64,000 bases of DNA from Lichenostomus cassidix (GCA_008360975.2 CM039179.1:52248561-52312560), one strand, 5' to 3'; positions 51,051-63,924 are shown, numbered from the stretch's first letter. The notes: a model not told the origin generated them from the sequence alone. Numbers and translations: made by a program.

Positions 51051-52195
51051 TTTTTGATAACATAAGTTATGCAGAGTAGTTTTTTTTCTTTTTCAAATTC
51101 TTGTATGCAAAGGTACACAGTGCTTCAGCTCAATAGGATAGTCCACTGGCCTGAAGAGAAACTGTCAAACTGGAAATTCTGAAGTAGCATTTGATCGGTT
51201 AACTGATCCCAAAAAGCTTTTTGAAATAATCAGAACATGTTTTATTGTAGTATTAATTTTAAGCCTTACTGGGACACGAGCTCCTGCATGTATTCTCTTA
51301 TGTTTTCCATGCTGGCTTTGATATTTATTGCAATCTATGCTTAGCATGAATCAGAACTTGGAAGACTTTGTTTCAAGTTTTAAGGAGAATACGTCATGTT
51401 CACTTTCTTGCACAAGTGAACGAAATATTTCATGCTTTTTTCCAGCTGATAGAAAGAGGCTTTTCATTGCCTCTTCTGTATCAAAACAAGAAGGAGGTGC
51501 ACCTGACAGCAAAAACAGAAGATGCAGTGAGTAAGCAAGAACGGAGGGGAAAGGTTGATTGAAGTGATTGAGGAAATATAATTAAAACAGAAGAATAAAG
51601 TTCCAATTATCCTTTTGGTTTCAGGTTTAAAAAAGAAATATTGTCCCATTGCTCCTTTTCTTAATGTTTTTCAGTGCATTTTATTTTCTGAAGAACTACA
51701 TGAGGAACCACTATTGGATTTTTCACCACCTGAGACATAGAAATAGCCAAGGAGTTCTAAGCAAATAATACCTGACTGTGCTTACACAGAAGGTTTGTAA
51801 GTCTATGGAGTTAAAAGTCAATAAATAGTTCCTATGTCAATCTTTCTACCATTCCTTTTTATTTAAGTCTGTAATGCTTTCGAAAGACGCAAGTTTTCCT
51901 TTTGGTCAAATCAGAGAGATAACAGAACGTAACAATGGTATTGGGCAACAGGTGTCTGAATTGAGAATATCTTAGATGTAAAATGGATAATTATAGAGAG
52001 CTTTGTGTTAACTTTGAATCCATCTAAGTACATAGATTAAAGTGTGTGACATGGCAGATGCCATGAATTCTGAAGCCTACATAATTCATCATGGGTTTCA
52101 GTGTTCCTTTTGCAACTGACCAAGACTGGTCTTAAGGTGCTCCAATAAGGATGTTTTCTTTGCTGAATAACTAAAGAAGGATGAAGGAAGACTTC

Positions 52196-52214
52196 TTTTT
52201 TTTTTTTTTTTTTT
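52196..52214. repeat. Poly(T) tract
   Basis: A run of about 19 T bases. No SINE or LINE body was recognised beside it. Confidence 0.85.
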
Positions 52215-53311
52215 AATATATTGTGGAAAAACTGTTAGTCTTCTGTGAAGGGATAGTCAATCTTGAGAAGGAAATTAGCAGTTTACCTTATGTTCCTAAG
52301 GTGTTAATTTTACACCACCTACTTTTTTTCTCACAGAGACACATTGCAAGCAGAAAATTCATCTGTTTTGGGATTCTCAGCCCAAACACAAAAAATGTAC
52401 TTAACAAATATGATTGATGAATGAAAACAAGCTAGAAAGCACATATTTCAGTTTCTTGCAAGAGCCCTCTCTAAAATGTAGTTTTTCATTGAACTAGAAA
52501 GGATATAGTTTTTCCTGTGGCCAAAGACAGAGTCTGTTGTTTGTTCAGACAAAGGACTTCATAAAATTAGGTGTTACAGCACCATCTGGTGACTCCTATT
52601 TAATATCTTATGAATAAGTGCAACATCCACTTAGTGGTAGTAATTTTCTTTAATTGGAATAAAGGGAATATTTTCTTGCTAGTATTGGTCAGGCCACATT
52701 TCCCCATTTAAGACAAGCCCCTGGTTTAGCTCTCTTTGGAAAGAAATGGAGTCATTATCCAGAGGTATACATACTAAAAAGCAAATGATCAGGTGTGAAA
52801 CATATCTCCAGGGAGCAACATTGCAATGAAATCCCTGATGATTTTATATAGATTTGCTTTCTCAGAGTGCAATAGAGACCAAAATTTCAGGGAATTATCA
52901 GTACTGCCTAATTACATTTCTAATGGTAAATTACTTTATGTAAGCTAATGCATGTAAGAAAAAAAAACATATTTAAACCTTTTATGTTTCTATCTATCAG
53001 AAGTCTTCAATACTTTTTGTTAAGGTAGTCTTAGCAGTAGAAGAAATCCTTTTGGATAAATTTCCTGTAGATTTTGCAGGTGCAGAACAATATTTTCAGG
53101 CTGGGAGAAATTGAAGGAGGGTTCCTGAAACAGAAACAATGCCTCTCCAATCTAAATAACTGTGACATTTTGGACTTGAAAAATAACTAATTTTAGGGCA
53201 ATGTCAATTTTCAAAGTCTGATGAATTTCATTGTTGTTAGCAAAGCAGAAATTTAGTTTTTCAGGAAATGTATGTACTGCAAGGGCTTAGGGACAGTAAA
53301 AAGGAGAGGAA

Positions 53312-53696
53312 TAGAGAGTTGGGACTCTTCAGCTTTGAGAAAAGAGAGCTCAAGGGAATCTCATCCATGTGCATAAATTTCTGATAGGGAAAAGTAAAGA
53401 AGATGGAGACAGAGTCTTCTCAGTGGTACCCAGAGACAGACAAGAGTCAAGAGACACAAATTGAAATACAAGAAAATTCATTTCATCATAAGAGAAATAT
53501 TTTTTTCTGTGATATAGTCTAACACTGGAATAAGTTTCCCAGGAAAACTCTGGAGTACGTATCCCTGGAGATATTTAAAACTCAACTGGATAAGGCCCTG
53601 TGCAGCCTACTGGAGGTGACCTTACACTGAGAAACACAGATGGATTTGGCAATTTCCAGAGGTTCCTGCCAGCCTTATCCAGACTGTGATTCTGTC
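53312..53696 (+). mobile_element. CR1 LINE 3' end, diverged
   Basis: Sense-orientation CR1 3' portion. It passes through 'ttcagctttgagaaaagaga', 'ctggaataagtttcccagga' and 'ccctggagatatttaaaact' to the end 'ccagactgtgattctgtcac'. It is more diverged than the copies at 15890 and 34562, suggesting an older insertion. The frame is broken throughout. Confidence 0.88.
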
Positions 53697-54602
53697 ACAA
53701 TTCATACGACATGTACAAAGTGAAAGGTTGCAAAGACCCTTGAATTTCACTTTATTTCCTGAAACTCAAAATAATCAACATTCTTTAGGATAACTGAAAG
53801 TATGTCCTACTAATTTTATCGGATAACACTCATTTTAACTCTTCTATGTTGTCTTAGATGCCAGGTTTCCCCTAAACAGATTATCCCTTTGACATTTTAG
53901 TCAGTAAATATTGTTAGGAGATGTCTACTCCTTTATAAATCTAATTTCCTTAAAAAAGTTGTTCACACATTTGAGTTCAGAGATACTTACTTTTTCGTTT
54001 GTTTCTTCTGCTTTGAAAAGCCTCCAGTTACCTTTTGCATGTTCAACTAAAATAAATTCCTACATCATCTTTATATCCAAAGTCACAGACTCTTTAGCAC
54101 TGGCAATTTTAAATCTTCAGCTGAATCCACATCTGGGACAACATTTTAAGACAAGTATGCCAAGAGAGGAAAAATTATATCCAAAGGGAACATTATCAGT
54201 TTATGATAACATTTCAAAGTTGCCTATTAGAAAAGGACCAGAGAGAGAAAAAAGACATCTCTCGCAGTCCCATTTCTGTTCTTCTTTAGAACAGATAAGA
54301 TTGTTAATTGGGTAGTGTCAAAATGCCTTTAAACTGTATATTATTATTTCAATCTTTGGGGTTTTTGGGGTGGGAGGATGTTTGTGGGGGTTTTGTGTGT
54401 ATTTTTTTTGAGGGGAGGGGTTTATATTTATTATTATTATTTTTTTATTATTATTATTATTTGTTTATTTTGTTCTGGTTTTATCCATATAAATAATCAA
54501 ATAATCACTCACACTGAAAAGAATCTTAGCTAGTCTGTCAGTTTTATCTCCTGCTCAGAAAAAGGTCAATGCTGAATTCAGACCAGGTTTTTCAAGGCTG
54601 TT
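53697..54602. other. AT-rich spacer with T/G-rich and (TTA)n tracts
   Basis: Contains a T/G-rich tract at about 54350-54424 and TTA/ATT repeats at about 54425-54470. A 134-codon plus-strand frame (53911-54315) has no recognisable domain and is not called as a gene. Confidence 0.5.
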
Positions 54603-54890
54603 CTACTGTCAAGACTTGAAGACTTCAAAGACCAGACACTTCACAGCCTCTCTGGGCAACCTGTTTGTATCCTTAATTACCTTCACAGTGTTTTATTTTC
54701 CTTATACTTACTCAGAACCACACCTGTCTGAATTTACATTTCTTTTTCCCCTTTGTGCTCTTGTGCATCTCAGTAATGACTCTGGCTTCCTCTTCCCAGC
54801 AACCACTTCCAAGTATTGTAGAGCTGCTACTAGGTGCCCTCAACACTCTTGTTCAGGCTGAAGTGATTCCTTCAGCTGATCCTCACAGAA
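54603..54890 (-). mobile_element. CR1 LINE fragment, 3' part
   Basis: On the plus strand 'cttcacagcctctctgggca' and 'cttgttcaggctgaagtgat' match the complement of CR1 just inside its 3' end. The 3'-most 100 or so bases of CR1 are missing or too diverged. The next CR1 block in order reappears at 55118, so the two pieces may be one interrupted copy. Confidence 0.75.
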
Positions 54891-55117
54891 TGTGCAGTTC
54901 TAGGAATCTGGACATGCTTTAAATCTGTCCAATTATCTCCATGGCAAGAAATAGAAATTGTAACACTAATACTTGATGATAATAATTCTCAATGTTCTAG
55001 TGTAGTGCTAAGGTTTTGAGGGGGAAAGAAATTTTGAGATTTTATTAGTGTTGTAGTAATAACATGTATTTTCTTTTTGTAATCTACTATACCCACTAGC
55101 ACTTTATGCTTTCTTCA
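54891..55117. other. Non-CR1 DNA between two CR1 pieces
   Basis: About 227 bp of AT-rich sequence that I cannot assign. It lies between two CR1 blocks consecutive in the CR1 map, and a CR1-like segment of about 20 bp appears at both edges in diverged form. It could be an insertion, or the pieces could be independent. Confidence 0.4.
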
Positions 55118-55300
55118 GAACTCTTTCAACCTGTCTTCACATGAGAGGTGTTCCAGCCTTCTGGTCATCTTTATGGCCCTCCTCTGGATACTCTCCAACA
55201 AGTTTATGTCCTTCTTATGCTATTGAATACCATGACAAGGCCTTGTTCACTTGTCCTCAAGGTAAGTGATGTGGCACAACTTGTGTTCATGACTAAAACT
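55118..55300 (-). mobile_element. CR1 LINE fragment, next block upstream
   Basis: On the plus strand 'ctttcaacctgtcttcacat' and 'tttatggccctcctctggat' match the complement of the CR1 region just 5' of the block at 54603-54890, in the same orientation and correct order. The right edge is approximate. The splice-like 'caaggtaagt' within it is part of this repeat and not evidence for an exon. Confidence 0.8.
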
Positions 55301-58300
55301 TTCTATTCCCTTCAAAAAGAGTGTTTTATCCCTAAAGTACCCTGAAATATTCCCTCAGCTGTGCTATCTCTCAGATCATGAATAGCAGGAATAGGCAGGG
55401 GATATCTGTTCTGCACTAACTGTAGCTGTTCTAGGGAGCCTAACAAACATGAAAAAAGAAATAAAATATTATAATTGCATAGTATTGGCTGTGCCTATCC
55501 CCTGCTGCATTTTGTCTGTTATTATAGATATTGCCCTCAGGTTCAATTATTACTTTGGTTTTCACTTTGAGAGCATGCAGCAATTTCTCTAGAGTCATAC
55601 ACATAAAATTTTTCTATTCACACAAGTTCACAGCTATGACTATCTGAAATTTACTCCAGTTCCAATTTGGTTTTTTCCCAGCTCGCAGTTCTTTGACAGA
55701 GGGAGGGGGCTACACTGAGATAATAAATTTAAATCATCAGTTAAAGGCACATTTTGTACATATGTGTAGATTGACTTAATCTTGAACATCCTACTTCAGA
55801 GTTCTAAATGCAATTTTTTTTTGCATTGTGTGCTTATAATAAGCAACAACATGGATTTCAAATAAAATTATATATATGTACAAATTTCTACACTAGAACA
55901 TTATTGCTTGAAAAATGTCACACAAACATGCAACTATTAATAACCTGTGTGTGCTTAACGACCTTTGCAATTTCAGTTTCAGGTGATCAGAAAAATACAC
56001 CTGCTATTCAAACATAAGATGTAATTAAAATATGAGTAAGAGACATAAACTCTGCATTTGAGAGGACTATCCAGTACAACTTCTAAAATGAAATATTGTT
56101 TATCACCAGTACAAAATACCTTGAAGATTAAGAAACAGGAAATATTAAGATTACGTATTACCTTCATTCACATATTTTAAGTGGAGAAAACATTTCGCTT
56201 TCCTAATGGTCCCTAGACTAAGATATTACTAAGACTTATACTGAGTTGGTTTCATTAGTTTAAAATGAGTAAAATGGGTATCTTGCCCTTTCCACAGGGT
56301 GGGTATTCTTGTCTACTTTGGTAGACTACCTGTTCAAAAACCTTGAGTCGTTGCCTTATTAATAGGCTCCTGGTAACAGAAGGCTTTACTAAGAAATATA
56401 ATCCAATCCACATTGGGTGGATTCAGTGACAGGTTGTTAGTGCAGAAATATTTTTGAAATAAAGTAAAATCTCTAAACATATGTCATATATAAAATTACT
56501 TCAGTTCCAAAAATTATACATTTATCTGCACTCAAATCTTCCTTGCTTTTGTTTGTTTTTTTCATTTTTACTCTTAGATTTAAAACAATTTCCAGACTGA
56601 GTTTCTGAATTTTCAACAGAGTCTTAAAATGAAACATAAATCATACTTTTCTCAAACTACCTCAGCATTTAATCCAAGTCCACGTCAAAATTCCTGCATA
56701 TCTTTTAAGATTATGGATTACAATTACACATTAAAATTATTGGTTTATCAATATTGGTAGAACATTAAACGCAATATAACCTGCAACATTAACAAAAATG
56801 AGAACTTTTACTCAGCTACCAGTTTGTGGCAGATTTCAATAACTATGCTTTTCTCTGAAAATGGACATTTTTCTTTGCTTTACAGGCATTTAAATATATA
56901 TATCTTTAAAACACCAGTTAATTACATTGATGCTTTGCAGTTTAAATATTTTTGTGCCTTATAGCTAAAAGATTTATAAAGTCAATGTACCTTTCAAAAC
57001 AGTCAACTCCCTTTTTTCTTTTTCTAAGATCCTTAATGAGGCTGGAAAGTCTTATAGCTGATTGAAGTTTGTTTACTCAATAAGTAACAGCTACTACAGT
57101 TTAGCTACTGAAAGTGATATAATTAACAGCTTCTGTTAACTCTAAGGGATTCTAGACATGTCAACATCACAACTGATGCTAAATTGTTGCTGAGCCACTT
57201 TTAAAACTGAACCTCAGGTATTGGTTACTGGCAACAACTATTTCAAATATAAAAGGGGAAAAATAATTTGTAACCTAATTAAGAAAAAACAGGAATGTCA
57301 AATAATTCAGGCATTCTTTCTGTGAAACCTTGGTCAGAGAGATCATGGTTTGTGTAGGAAATGAAGATTTTATCTAGGAAATCTAAATTTCCACAAGTCA
57401 TCAGCAAAATTCAAAACACCTGATGAAATGAGAGCCAGGCACTCGTACCCAGGTTTATAAAGTTTAGACAAATTATGATGAACTGAAATTTTTTCCTTCT
57501 AATGGCAATATTCTGTCCCTTTTTTTAACTGCAGTAGATAAATATCTATGCTAAACTAAATGTTATAAATGATGCTTGTGTCTCTGACTAGAGGACAAAG
57601 AACATAAGATACATTGCCAACTCCTTGTTACCAGTCATTTAGGAGGTTAGAAAGTACGTGTGGTCATTTGTATAGTTAAAATTATTGTCTCAACTCTTTC
57701 CAATGGAGAAAATTTTATCCCAAAGATGAATTTTCATGCCAATCATACCAGTAGAAAGAGACACAACTGTCTCCTAAGGCAGGAGACAGTTGACATCTGA
57801 CATAGTTGGGATGAAAATTTTTCTGGAGGGATTTATTTTTCTTCCACAGCAACAAAGTCATTACCATATACATTAAACATCTGGCTAAACTGGCCCCTAA
57901 CATTCAGGTGGCCCAAATGAAGTGAGGTGATGCTCATAACTATGATTATGGTGCTATGTACATCGCCTACAGGAAAAAAACTGGTTATTGAATTCTTAAT
58001 ATGGGTTTCTCTATGAGAATTATATCAAGAAAATGCAGCAGTGAGGAAAAGGAAGTGAATGAAGGTTCAGTGTCTGTGTATTTATTTCCTAGGAGTTCCT
58101 TCAACCTCATGTTAGCATACCAACTTATTTTTACAATCAAATATATCTAGGGCAAGCTGTGAGATAGAAAGGAGAATCTGTAGGGCAAAACCTAATAATA
58201 CTGTGTTTCCTTTTCTGTCAGTGTTGCACATAGTACAATTTTTGGTTGCCCATTTCATAATGCAATAACTGTGATAGCAGGGTTGTTCATATTGAGTAAA

Positions 58301-59033
58301 TTAATATGATGTGGTGCAGATGGGTTCCTCTCCTAACCAAATCCATTTTCCCTCTTGCATACATGTAATATATATCCACTGTGTTATCAGTGAATCACTA
58401 TGAAACCTTATTTCCAGGTTGTTTTTGGCATGTGCATTTCTCTTTAGTGATCAGTGAGATAGCCTTAGCTCATTATTAACTAAAACATTGGTTAAAACTG
58501 CTAGAGAACTTTCAAGCTTTTCTTGGTGCTTATCCTTTTATTACAACTTCTACATCACGACTAATAAAAATGAAATTAATAGCATTCCCATCCTTTCATT
58601 GATTGCTTCAAAAGCTGTACTCTTTATAAATTAGGAACAAAGCTTTCATTGTGTTCTTTGGAAAGGAACATAAGTACTTGAACTCTGTCATTTTTGTGCC
58701 ACTCAGACCAGTATCTGATCCTGGGGAGAGACCAAATCAGCACAGAAAAGGAAGCTTTCTGACTGACTCAGGGACAGATCATTAGAATAACACTTGCAGG
58801 ACACAAGACAAAGAGTCAAAGGAGTATGGGAACCACTTTGCCTGAAGCAGGGATAGAAAGAAAGAGTAGCTCCCGGGAGAGAAAGGTGAAGTAACTGAAA
58901 AGAAAGTAACAGAAACAGGCTGATAAATAAATGCAAAGGAAAACAGAAAAGGGATATAGGAAAAGGGTAAGTGTAAAGGGTTGGGACCACCCAAAAATTC
59001 TCAGTAGGAGCTGTTATTAAAAGGGTTAAAAAG
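55301..59033. other. AT-rich non-coding DNA
   Basis: No gene or interspersed repeat recognised. Frames are no longer than 69 codons. The only notable structure is the imperfect hairpin at 57729-57819. Confidence 0.5.
57729..57819. repeat. Imperfect hairpin, about 91 nt
   Basis: The apical stem is perfect: CAACTGTCTCCT (57764-57775) pairs with AGGAGACAGTTG (57781-57792) around loop AAGGC. A second block pairs AATTTTCATGCCAA (57729-57742) with TTGGGATGAAAATT (57806-57819) at 13 of 14 positions. Between them lies an asymmetric internal loop (21 against 13 nt). The size is like a microRNA precursor or a small palindromic transposon, but the large asymmetric loop argues against a standard microRNA. 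No TA or other target duplication was confirmed. Confidence 0.7.
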
Positions 59034-59445
59034 GAAAAAAGAGGGGAGGGGAGGGGAGGGAGGGGAGGGGAGGGAGGGAGGGGAGGGGAGGGAGGGAGGG
59101 GAGGGAGGGAGGAGGGAGGGAGGGAGGGAGGGGAGGGGAGGGAGGGAGGGAGGGAGGGGAGGAGGGAGGGAGGAGGGAGGGGAGGGGGAGGAGGGAAGGG
59201 AAGGGAAGGGAAGGGAAGGGAAGGGAAGGGAAGGGAAGGAAGGAAGGGAAGGGAAGGGAAGGGAAGGAAGGAAGGGAAGGGAAGGGAAGGGAAGGGAAGG
59301 GAAGGGAAGGGAAGGGAAGGGAAGGGAAGGGAAGGGAAGGGAAAGGAAGGGAAGGGAAGGGAAGGGAAGGGAAGGGAAGGGAAGGGAAGGGAAGGGAAGG
59401 GAAGGGAAGGGAAGGGAAGGGAAGGGAAGGGAAGGGAAGGGGGGA
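59034..59445. repeat. (GGGGA/GGGA)n then (GGGAA)n purine array, about 410 bp
   Basis: Every base is G or A for about 400 bp on the plus strand. The left part (to about 59196) is GGGGA/GGGA units; the right part (about 59197-59442) is GGGAA units, roughly 49 copies, with a few GGAA and GAAAGG variants. The strand asymmetry allows G-quadruplex and triplex structures. The 273-codon minus-strand frame across it (58703-59524) is a Pro-Ser-Leu-Phe repeat produced by the array and is not a protein gene. Confidence 0.97.
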
Positions 59446-62400
59446 TTAGGAAGTCATTTTGATGGTTGGAGGAATGAGAGGCCCAAGGAATAAGGATGGA
59501 ATTGGAAATCACTAAAAAAAGCAAATGAAGGAAAGTAGGAGAGATTATATGAAGAACAAAATATTGAGGTTAAGAACCACTTGAACAAAAAAAAAATAAA
59601 GTAGGAACTTCTAGGGCAGTATTGGAATAAATGGGTACTACTGAAAAATGGTAGTAGTAGCTAAGGGAGGAGACATCAAAGTAAATGTGTATAGGGAGGG
59701 GATAGTCAGGGTCGCCACATTAGGAGGATGCAGTTGGAATGAAAATTAGAAAAACTAGAATTTTGAGAAACAGGCAGTTTAGATAGGCATACCTAAAGAA
59801 AATAGGAAAACAGAACCTGTCTTGCTAAAATATTATTTTTTCCAATATTTGAAAGGAATGCAAATGACAGCAAATATCTGTGAAATCTGCTGCTGGTGCC
59901 CTCCCTTGTGAATGTTGGTTTAGAGAGCACATTCTTAGTATTCAATCAGCTCAAGTGGCAGAGTGTGAGACATTTTTGGTTGTGGTACCAAAGTACACAA
60001 TTTATAGTAATGATTTTAATTAGCCTCTTAATAAAGAAGGATGTTACACATCAAAAATTAATGTTCAGAGATTATTAATGGTCAAAAATCAAGAAGTAAG
60101 ATGGCAAATACAAATTAAGAAAATAATATAAGGTTTTTCATAAAAAAGCATGATTTGAAGTCCACATCCCTATGCAGAATTTAATCATGCTTTTGGCAGG
60201 AATTTTATTCCATTTACTGTAGAGAGAGAATACGCTTGCATTACAGCTAGTGTAATGAAGTGGTGAAAGAATCCCCAAACCTTCCACCAAATTATCTGAA
60301 GGTATGTTAAGCTGTATAAGCAAAAATTTTCAAGAGGAGGAAAAAGGTTTCTGTGGTTAATGCATTTAACCTGCATACTTTATATATTTTGTTTTCAACT
60401 TGTTGTGACTTTAAAGCAAAATTTGGATTTGGATTTCGGTTTGGGTTTTTTGGTTTTCTGGGTTTTTTAATCAGTGTACACACTAACACCCTAGAGTCTT
60501 GTTTGCACCAATAGTAAGTATTCCCAGTTGCAATTAAAGTCAATGGATCTGTGCTATGAACATCAAATCCTCTAGGAAACTGATTTCCTTTTAAAATCCA
60601 GACTTACATGAATCGAGTTTGACATCAAATTTCAGGGCATCTTTTCAGTCTCCATCCAAGTTCCTCCATTAAGACAATCTCTCCCTCACCATGGAGTGTA
60701 TGGAGATAAATTAATTATTGAATCATTCAGATTCCAAAAGTGTAAGCATACTTACACCTTCAGTAAAAATACTGAATTGCTGTCCATTTGAAAACTATTA
60801 TCCATTTACTGTACGAAGTGCCTGAGATAAAAAAAATTAATCTAATGATCAGAACAGCTGTATTGCCATGATCAAAAAGGATAAAATTATGATTTAGCAT
60901 GTAGTTTCGATTTCTGAGAGTTTGGGTTTTCCATCTCAATATTGCTTTTTTATTATGATTTGTTTTGTTAAATGCTTCTCACTCTGATTTCCCTTTGGTA
61001 AGCTTTCCAGCAAATACAGATTAAAATCACCCTTTCTCCCTATTACTTTTAAATTACAAGGGTTGTTACATACTCTTTCCTTACTGTCTAAAGCCCTTGT
61101 AGTCAAGTTATTCCAAAGTACTACTTTTCCTCATTTTCTGATTGAGAGAGACTTGAAATGAAATTGAGAATGACCAGAAATGTTATAAGTTTTAAGCTTG
61201 ACATAATGGCAAAGTCTTACCCAACATTGTAATTTTTTTTGTTATAACTCCTAGGATAATCCAGAAAGTGATTATCGTTGCTTGGCGCTTGTTGATTTAT
61301 TTCATTTCTAGTTGTTGTTTTTCCCTTAAAGAGGTAAATTTTGATTCTATTTTTTTAAAGAAAGAAAACTTCAAATAAATGCAGGAAATACTTGGAAGAC
61401 TTTTCCATAAAAAGGGTATTTTCCAAACAACTAGTAAGCATTTCATTACGAGAAGAATGTTAACCTTTTTCCTAGGTGTAATCTGCAAGTTACATTTTAA
61501 TGAATAACAGCAACAATATCCCTTCATGTGTGTATGAAAAGCAAAATATATTGCATCTTTTTTTTCTGTATTTGGCAAAAGTTTCTCACTAACACCGATC
61601 CTATATACTGTTATACTAAAAAAATGCAATTTTTGAAAAGTATCTGTTGTTTAATTTAATTTTACATTTGGTTGGTTTTATGTAAGTTGCATTCCCCTAA
61701 AAAAAGCAATAAATTGTATGTGGTAATGTAACAGCTTATGCAAACACAGCATTTTACATTCAGATCTATCATACAAACAGCTGTGAATATTTATATTGGT
61801 GTTAATTAAGTCTGTGATGGTATTAATTTAGATAAGGAAAGCTGACCAAATCCCAGAGTGCTATGGGATTTTTAACATATGTCTGAAAAACATAATCAGA
61901 GACTTGCAAATGAAAATGTGGCATAAGATCTCACTCTGAAGATAGCACCTTCTTGATGCCCAACCGCTGAATCTCATTAGCAGTCGTCTGCAATATCATC
62001 ATGGCTATCAGCAAATACAATATTAAACAAAACCCTCTTGTTCAGAGAGATTAAGATTAACTACTAAGTCAAACTGACACTCCAAACAAGGAACTAGCTG
62101 GCACAACCTCACCCTAAAGTGCATTAGAGAGGTAAATAACACCATTATTCATCAGATTAAATCTGATGGAGAGGGTTGCTCGAAGTGTTGTTCTCCTCAG
62201 TAACAAATAAACAGCTCAAACTTCCAATAGGAAATTGCAATACCAAAAATTATAATGGACTTCCCAGTAATTAACTTAGACATATTTTATTTACCAGATC
62301 CAGAAAGTTGGGAAGGTTTTTGAGATAATCAGTACAGGTACTTATTCACCTATTTAAAAATGTCAATACCAGATCTTCAGAAATATTTAGCTTTTCTGTT

Positions 62401-63809
62401 GCAACTGTGGTGTCCAGTTTCCATTCCTTTAAATTTCCCTCATCCATTCTAGGTGTAGAAATCTTCCAGGGCAAATGAGTTTCTGGGGATTTTACACATA
62501 TTTTCACATATTTTGATGCCTGAGTGTATAGCAGCCTACAAAACACTGAGCAAGGAAGATCCAATATGCTAGTGAGTGAGTTGTATGATAGCAAGACTTA
62601 TACACTGGTTAACTTCCAAAACTTCTGCCTGACCAGTGCTGATAAGATGCATCCCTTTCTTGAGAGTATATAACTCTTGAGTGGTCTGGATTGCATCTTG
62701 GTTCAATTAGTTCTGTGTTTGTTTTTTCAAATCCTTGGCACAGATATCCAGCCAGGATATGGAACTTGGGTCTTTCCTTACAGTTTTGGCTCTGGCTTCA
62801 GACTCACTATCCACACTGCAGTGGTAGAAAGGCAGGAGGTGAGCTCAGATGCTGGACACTTTCCCACTTTGAGCACTCTGCTCAATTATTAATCTTCTCT
62901 CAAGAGAGGGAGGGGGCAACCTTTTGGCACTGTGAATGAGCCAGTTCGTGCCACTTGGCTTTGAGGTATTGTTAGTTTCAAAGACCCCTTTATTTATCAG
63001 AACCAATGTAGCTGTCAGCATGGCAACTGGCTTCTCAGGTTATCAGGTTCTGTTTGCATTGACTTTAACATTACCTATTCCATTTTTTCTGTTCATAGCA
63101 GCCTCTGACAGAGGGTGTGGCCTCCTCTTCTCCGAGATTTTTTGGAAATGATGCACTGCGGAAGGAGTAATGACAGCTGAGTCATGGTGTTTCAACTCTG
63201 AAAGGATTTCTGGCTATCTTTTTGCTTTTAATGTAAAAGGAAAAGTTAGAAAAAAGCAACTCAGAGAGGCTACCCAGATTTCTGTGATTCATTTAAGTAA
63301 CTGTAACAGAATACACCAATTTTCACACTGTGTATCTAGAACTAGAGTGTAGGGATAAAAATGACTAAACTAGGAAAAACTGTATGAAAGCCTTGCATTT
63401 CAGTCTTCAGACCTATATGAGATCAACTCTCTTTTTCCTTATGAACAGGTATAAATTAATAAATTTAATCTTAAATCAGTCGAGCATAATCAATATTAAA
63501 CTTATAGTATTATCAATATAAGCATGGAAATTACTTCAGTACATCTAAATATTAGATGGGGGACAACTATGTTTCAGCCATTAGCAATCTAAATTCATAG
63601 CCAGTGCTTCAATGCATGAGTACCAATAATATAGGTGGTACTCCAGAGAAAGAAATTAATTTTTGCTAAGTTTAATAACATATTTTGCTGTGTTCTATAC
63701 AGTTTTGGGGTTTGGTTGAAGTCTTTGTTTTTTGGCAAATAAGTAATACAAGAAGCTATGTGGTGCAGTCCATACTCTGAGAGAAAGGTATGCTATCCAC
63801 AGGGAAGTT
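59446..63809. other. AT-rich non-coding DNA
   Basis: No gene is recognised. The longest frame is 110 codons at 61297-61629 (minus), with no domain. A T/G-rich tract lies at 60420-60470. The interval 61690-62180 is relatively balanced in composition, with several TTAATTA-like motifs, and might be conserved non-coding DNA. 62650-63150 has overlapping frames of 71-82 codons but no family assignment. Confidence 0.5.
60420..60470. repeat. T/G-rich low-complexity tract
   Basis: Contains 'tttggatttggatttcggtt' followed by 'tgggttttttggttttctgg'. Same character as the tracts at 40995 and 51001. Confidence 0.7.
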
Positions 63810-63924
63810 GACAGGGTTGAGAAGGGAGCCTATGTGAACCTCATGAAGTTCAATAAGGCCAGGTGCAAGATCCTCTCTTGTCCCTGTTGACCAGTGACAG
63901 GACCTGAGGGAACAGCATGAACCT
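63810..63924 (+). mobile_element. CR1 LINE fragment with internal deletion, at window edge
   Basis: The block 'aacctcatgaagttcaataa' and 'ggccaggtgcaagatcctct' is CR1 ORF2 DNA. It is joined directly to 'tgaccagtgacaggacctga' and 'gggaacagcatgaacctg', which in CR1 lies several hundred bases further 3'. The copy therefore has an internal deletion at about 63880. It runs into the pentanucleotide repeat that follows and may continue beyond the window. Confidence 0.82.

Larger units (their letters stand above)
44356..53311. other. AT-rich non-coding DNA, 9 kb
   Basis: No gene or named interspersed repeat. Open frames reach at most 93 codons (45094-45375, minus, crossing an A/G-rich patch at 45185-45215). 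Minor features are a hairpin at 48297-48325, a T/G-rich tract at 51001-51050 and a T run at 52196-52214. Confidence 0.5.

Noticed and set aside
55255..55272. Splice-donor-like 'caaggtaagt'
   Set aside because: It falls at the edge of a CR1 fragment and no upstream coding exon exists.
58703..59524. 273-codon minus-strand open frame, the longest in the window, encoding Pro-Ser-Leu-Phe repeats
   Set aside because: It is the translation of the GGGGA/GGGAA array, which has no stop codon in this frame. The non-repeat ends show no domain.
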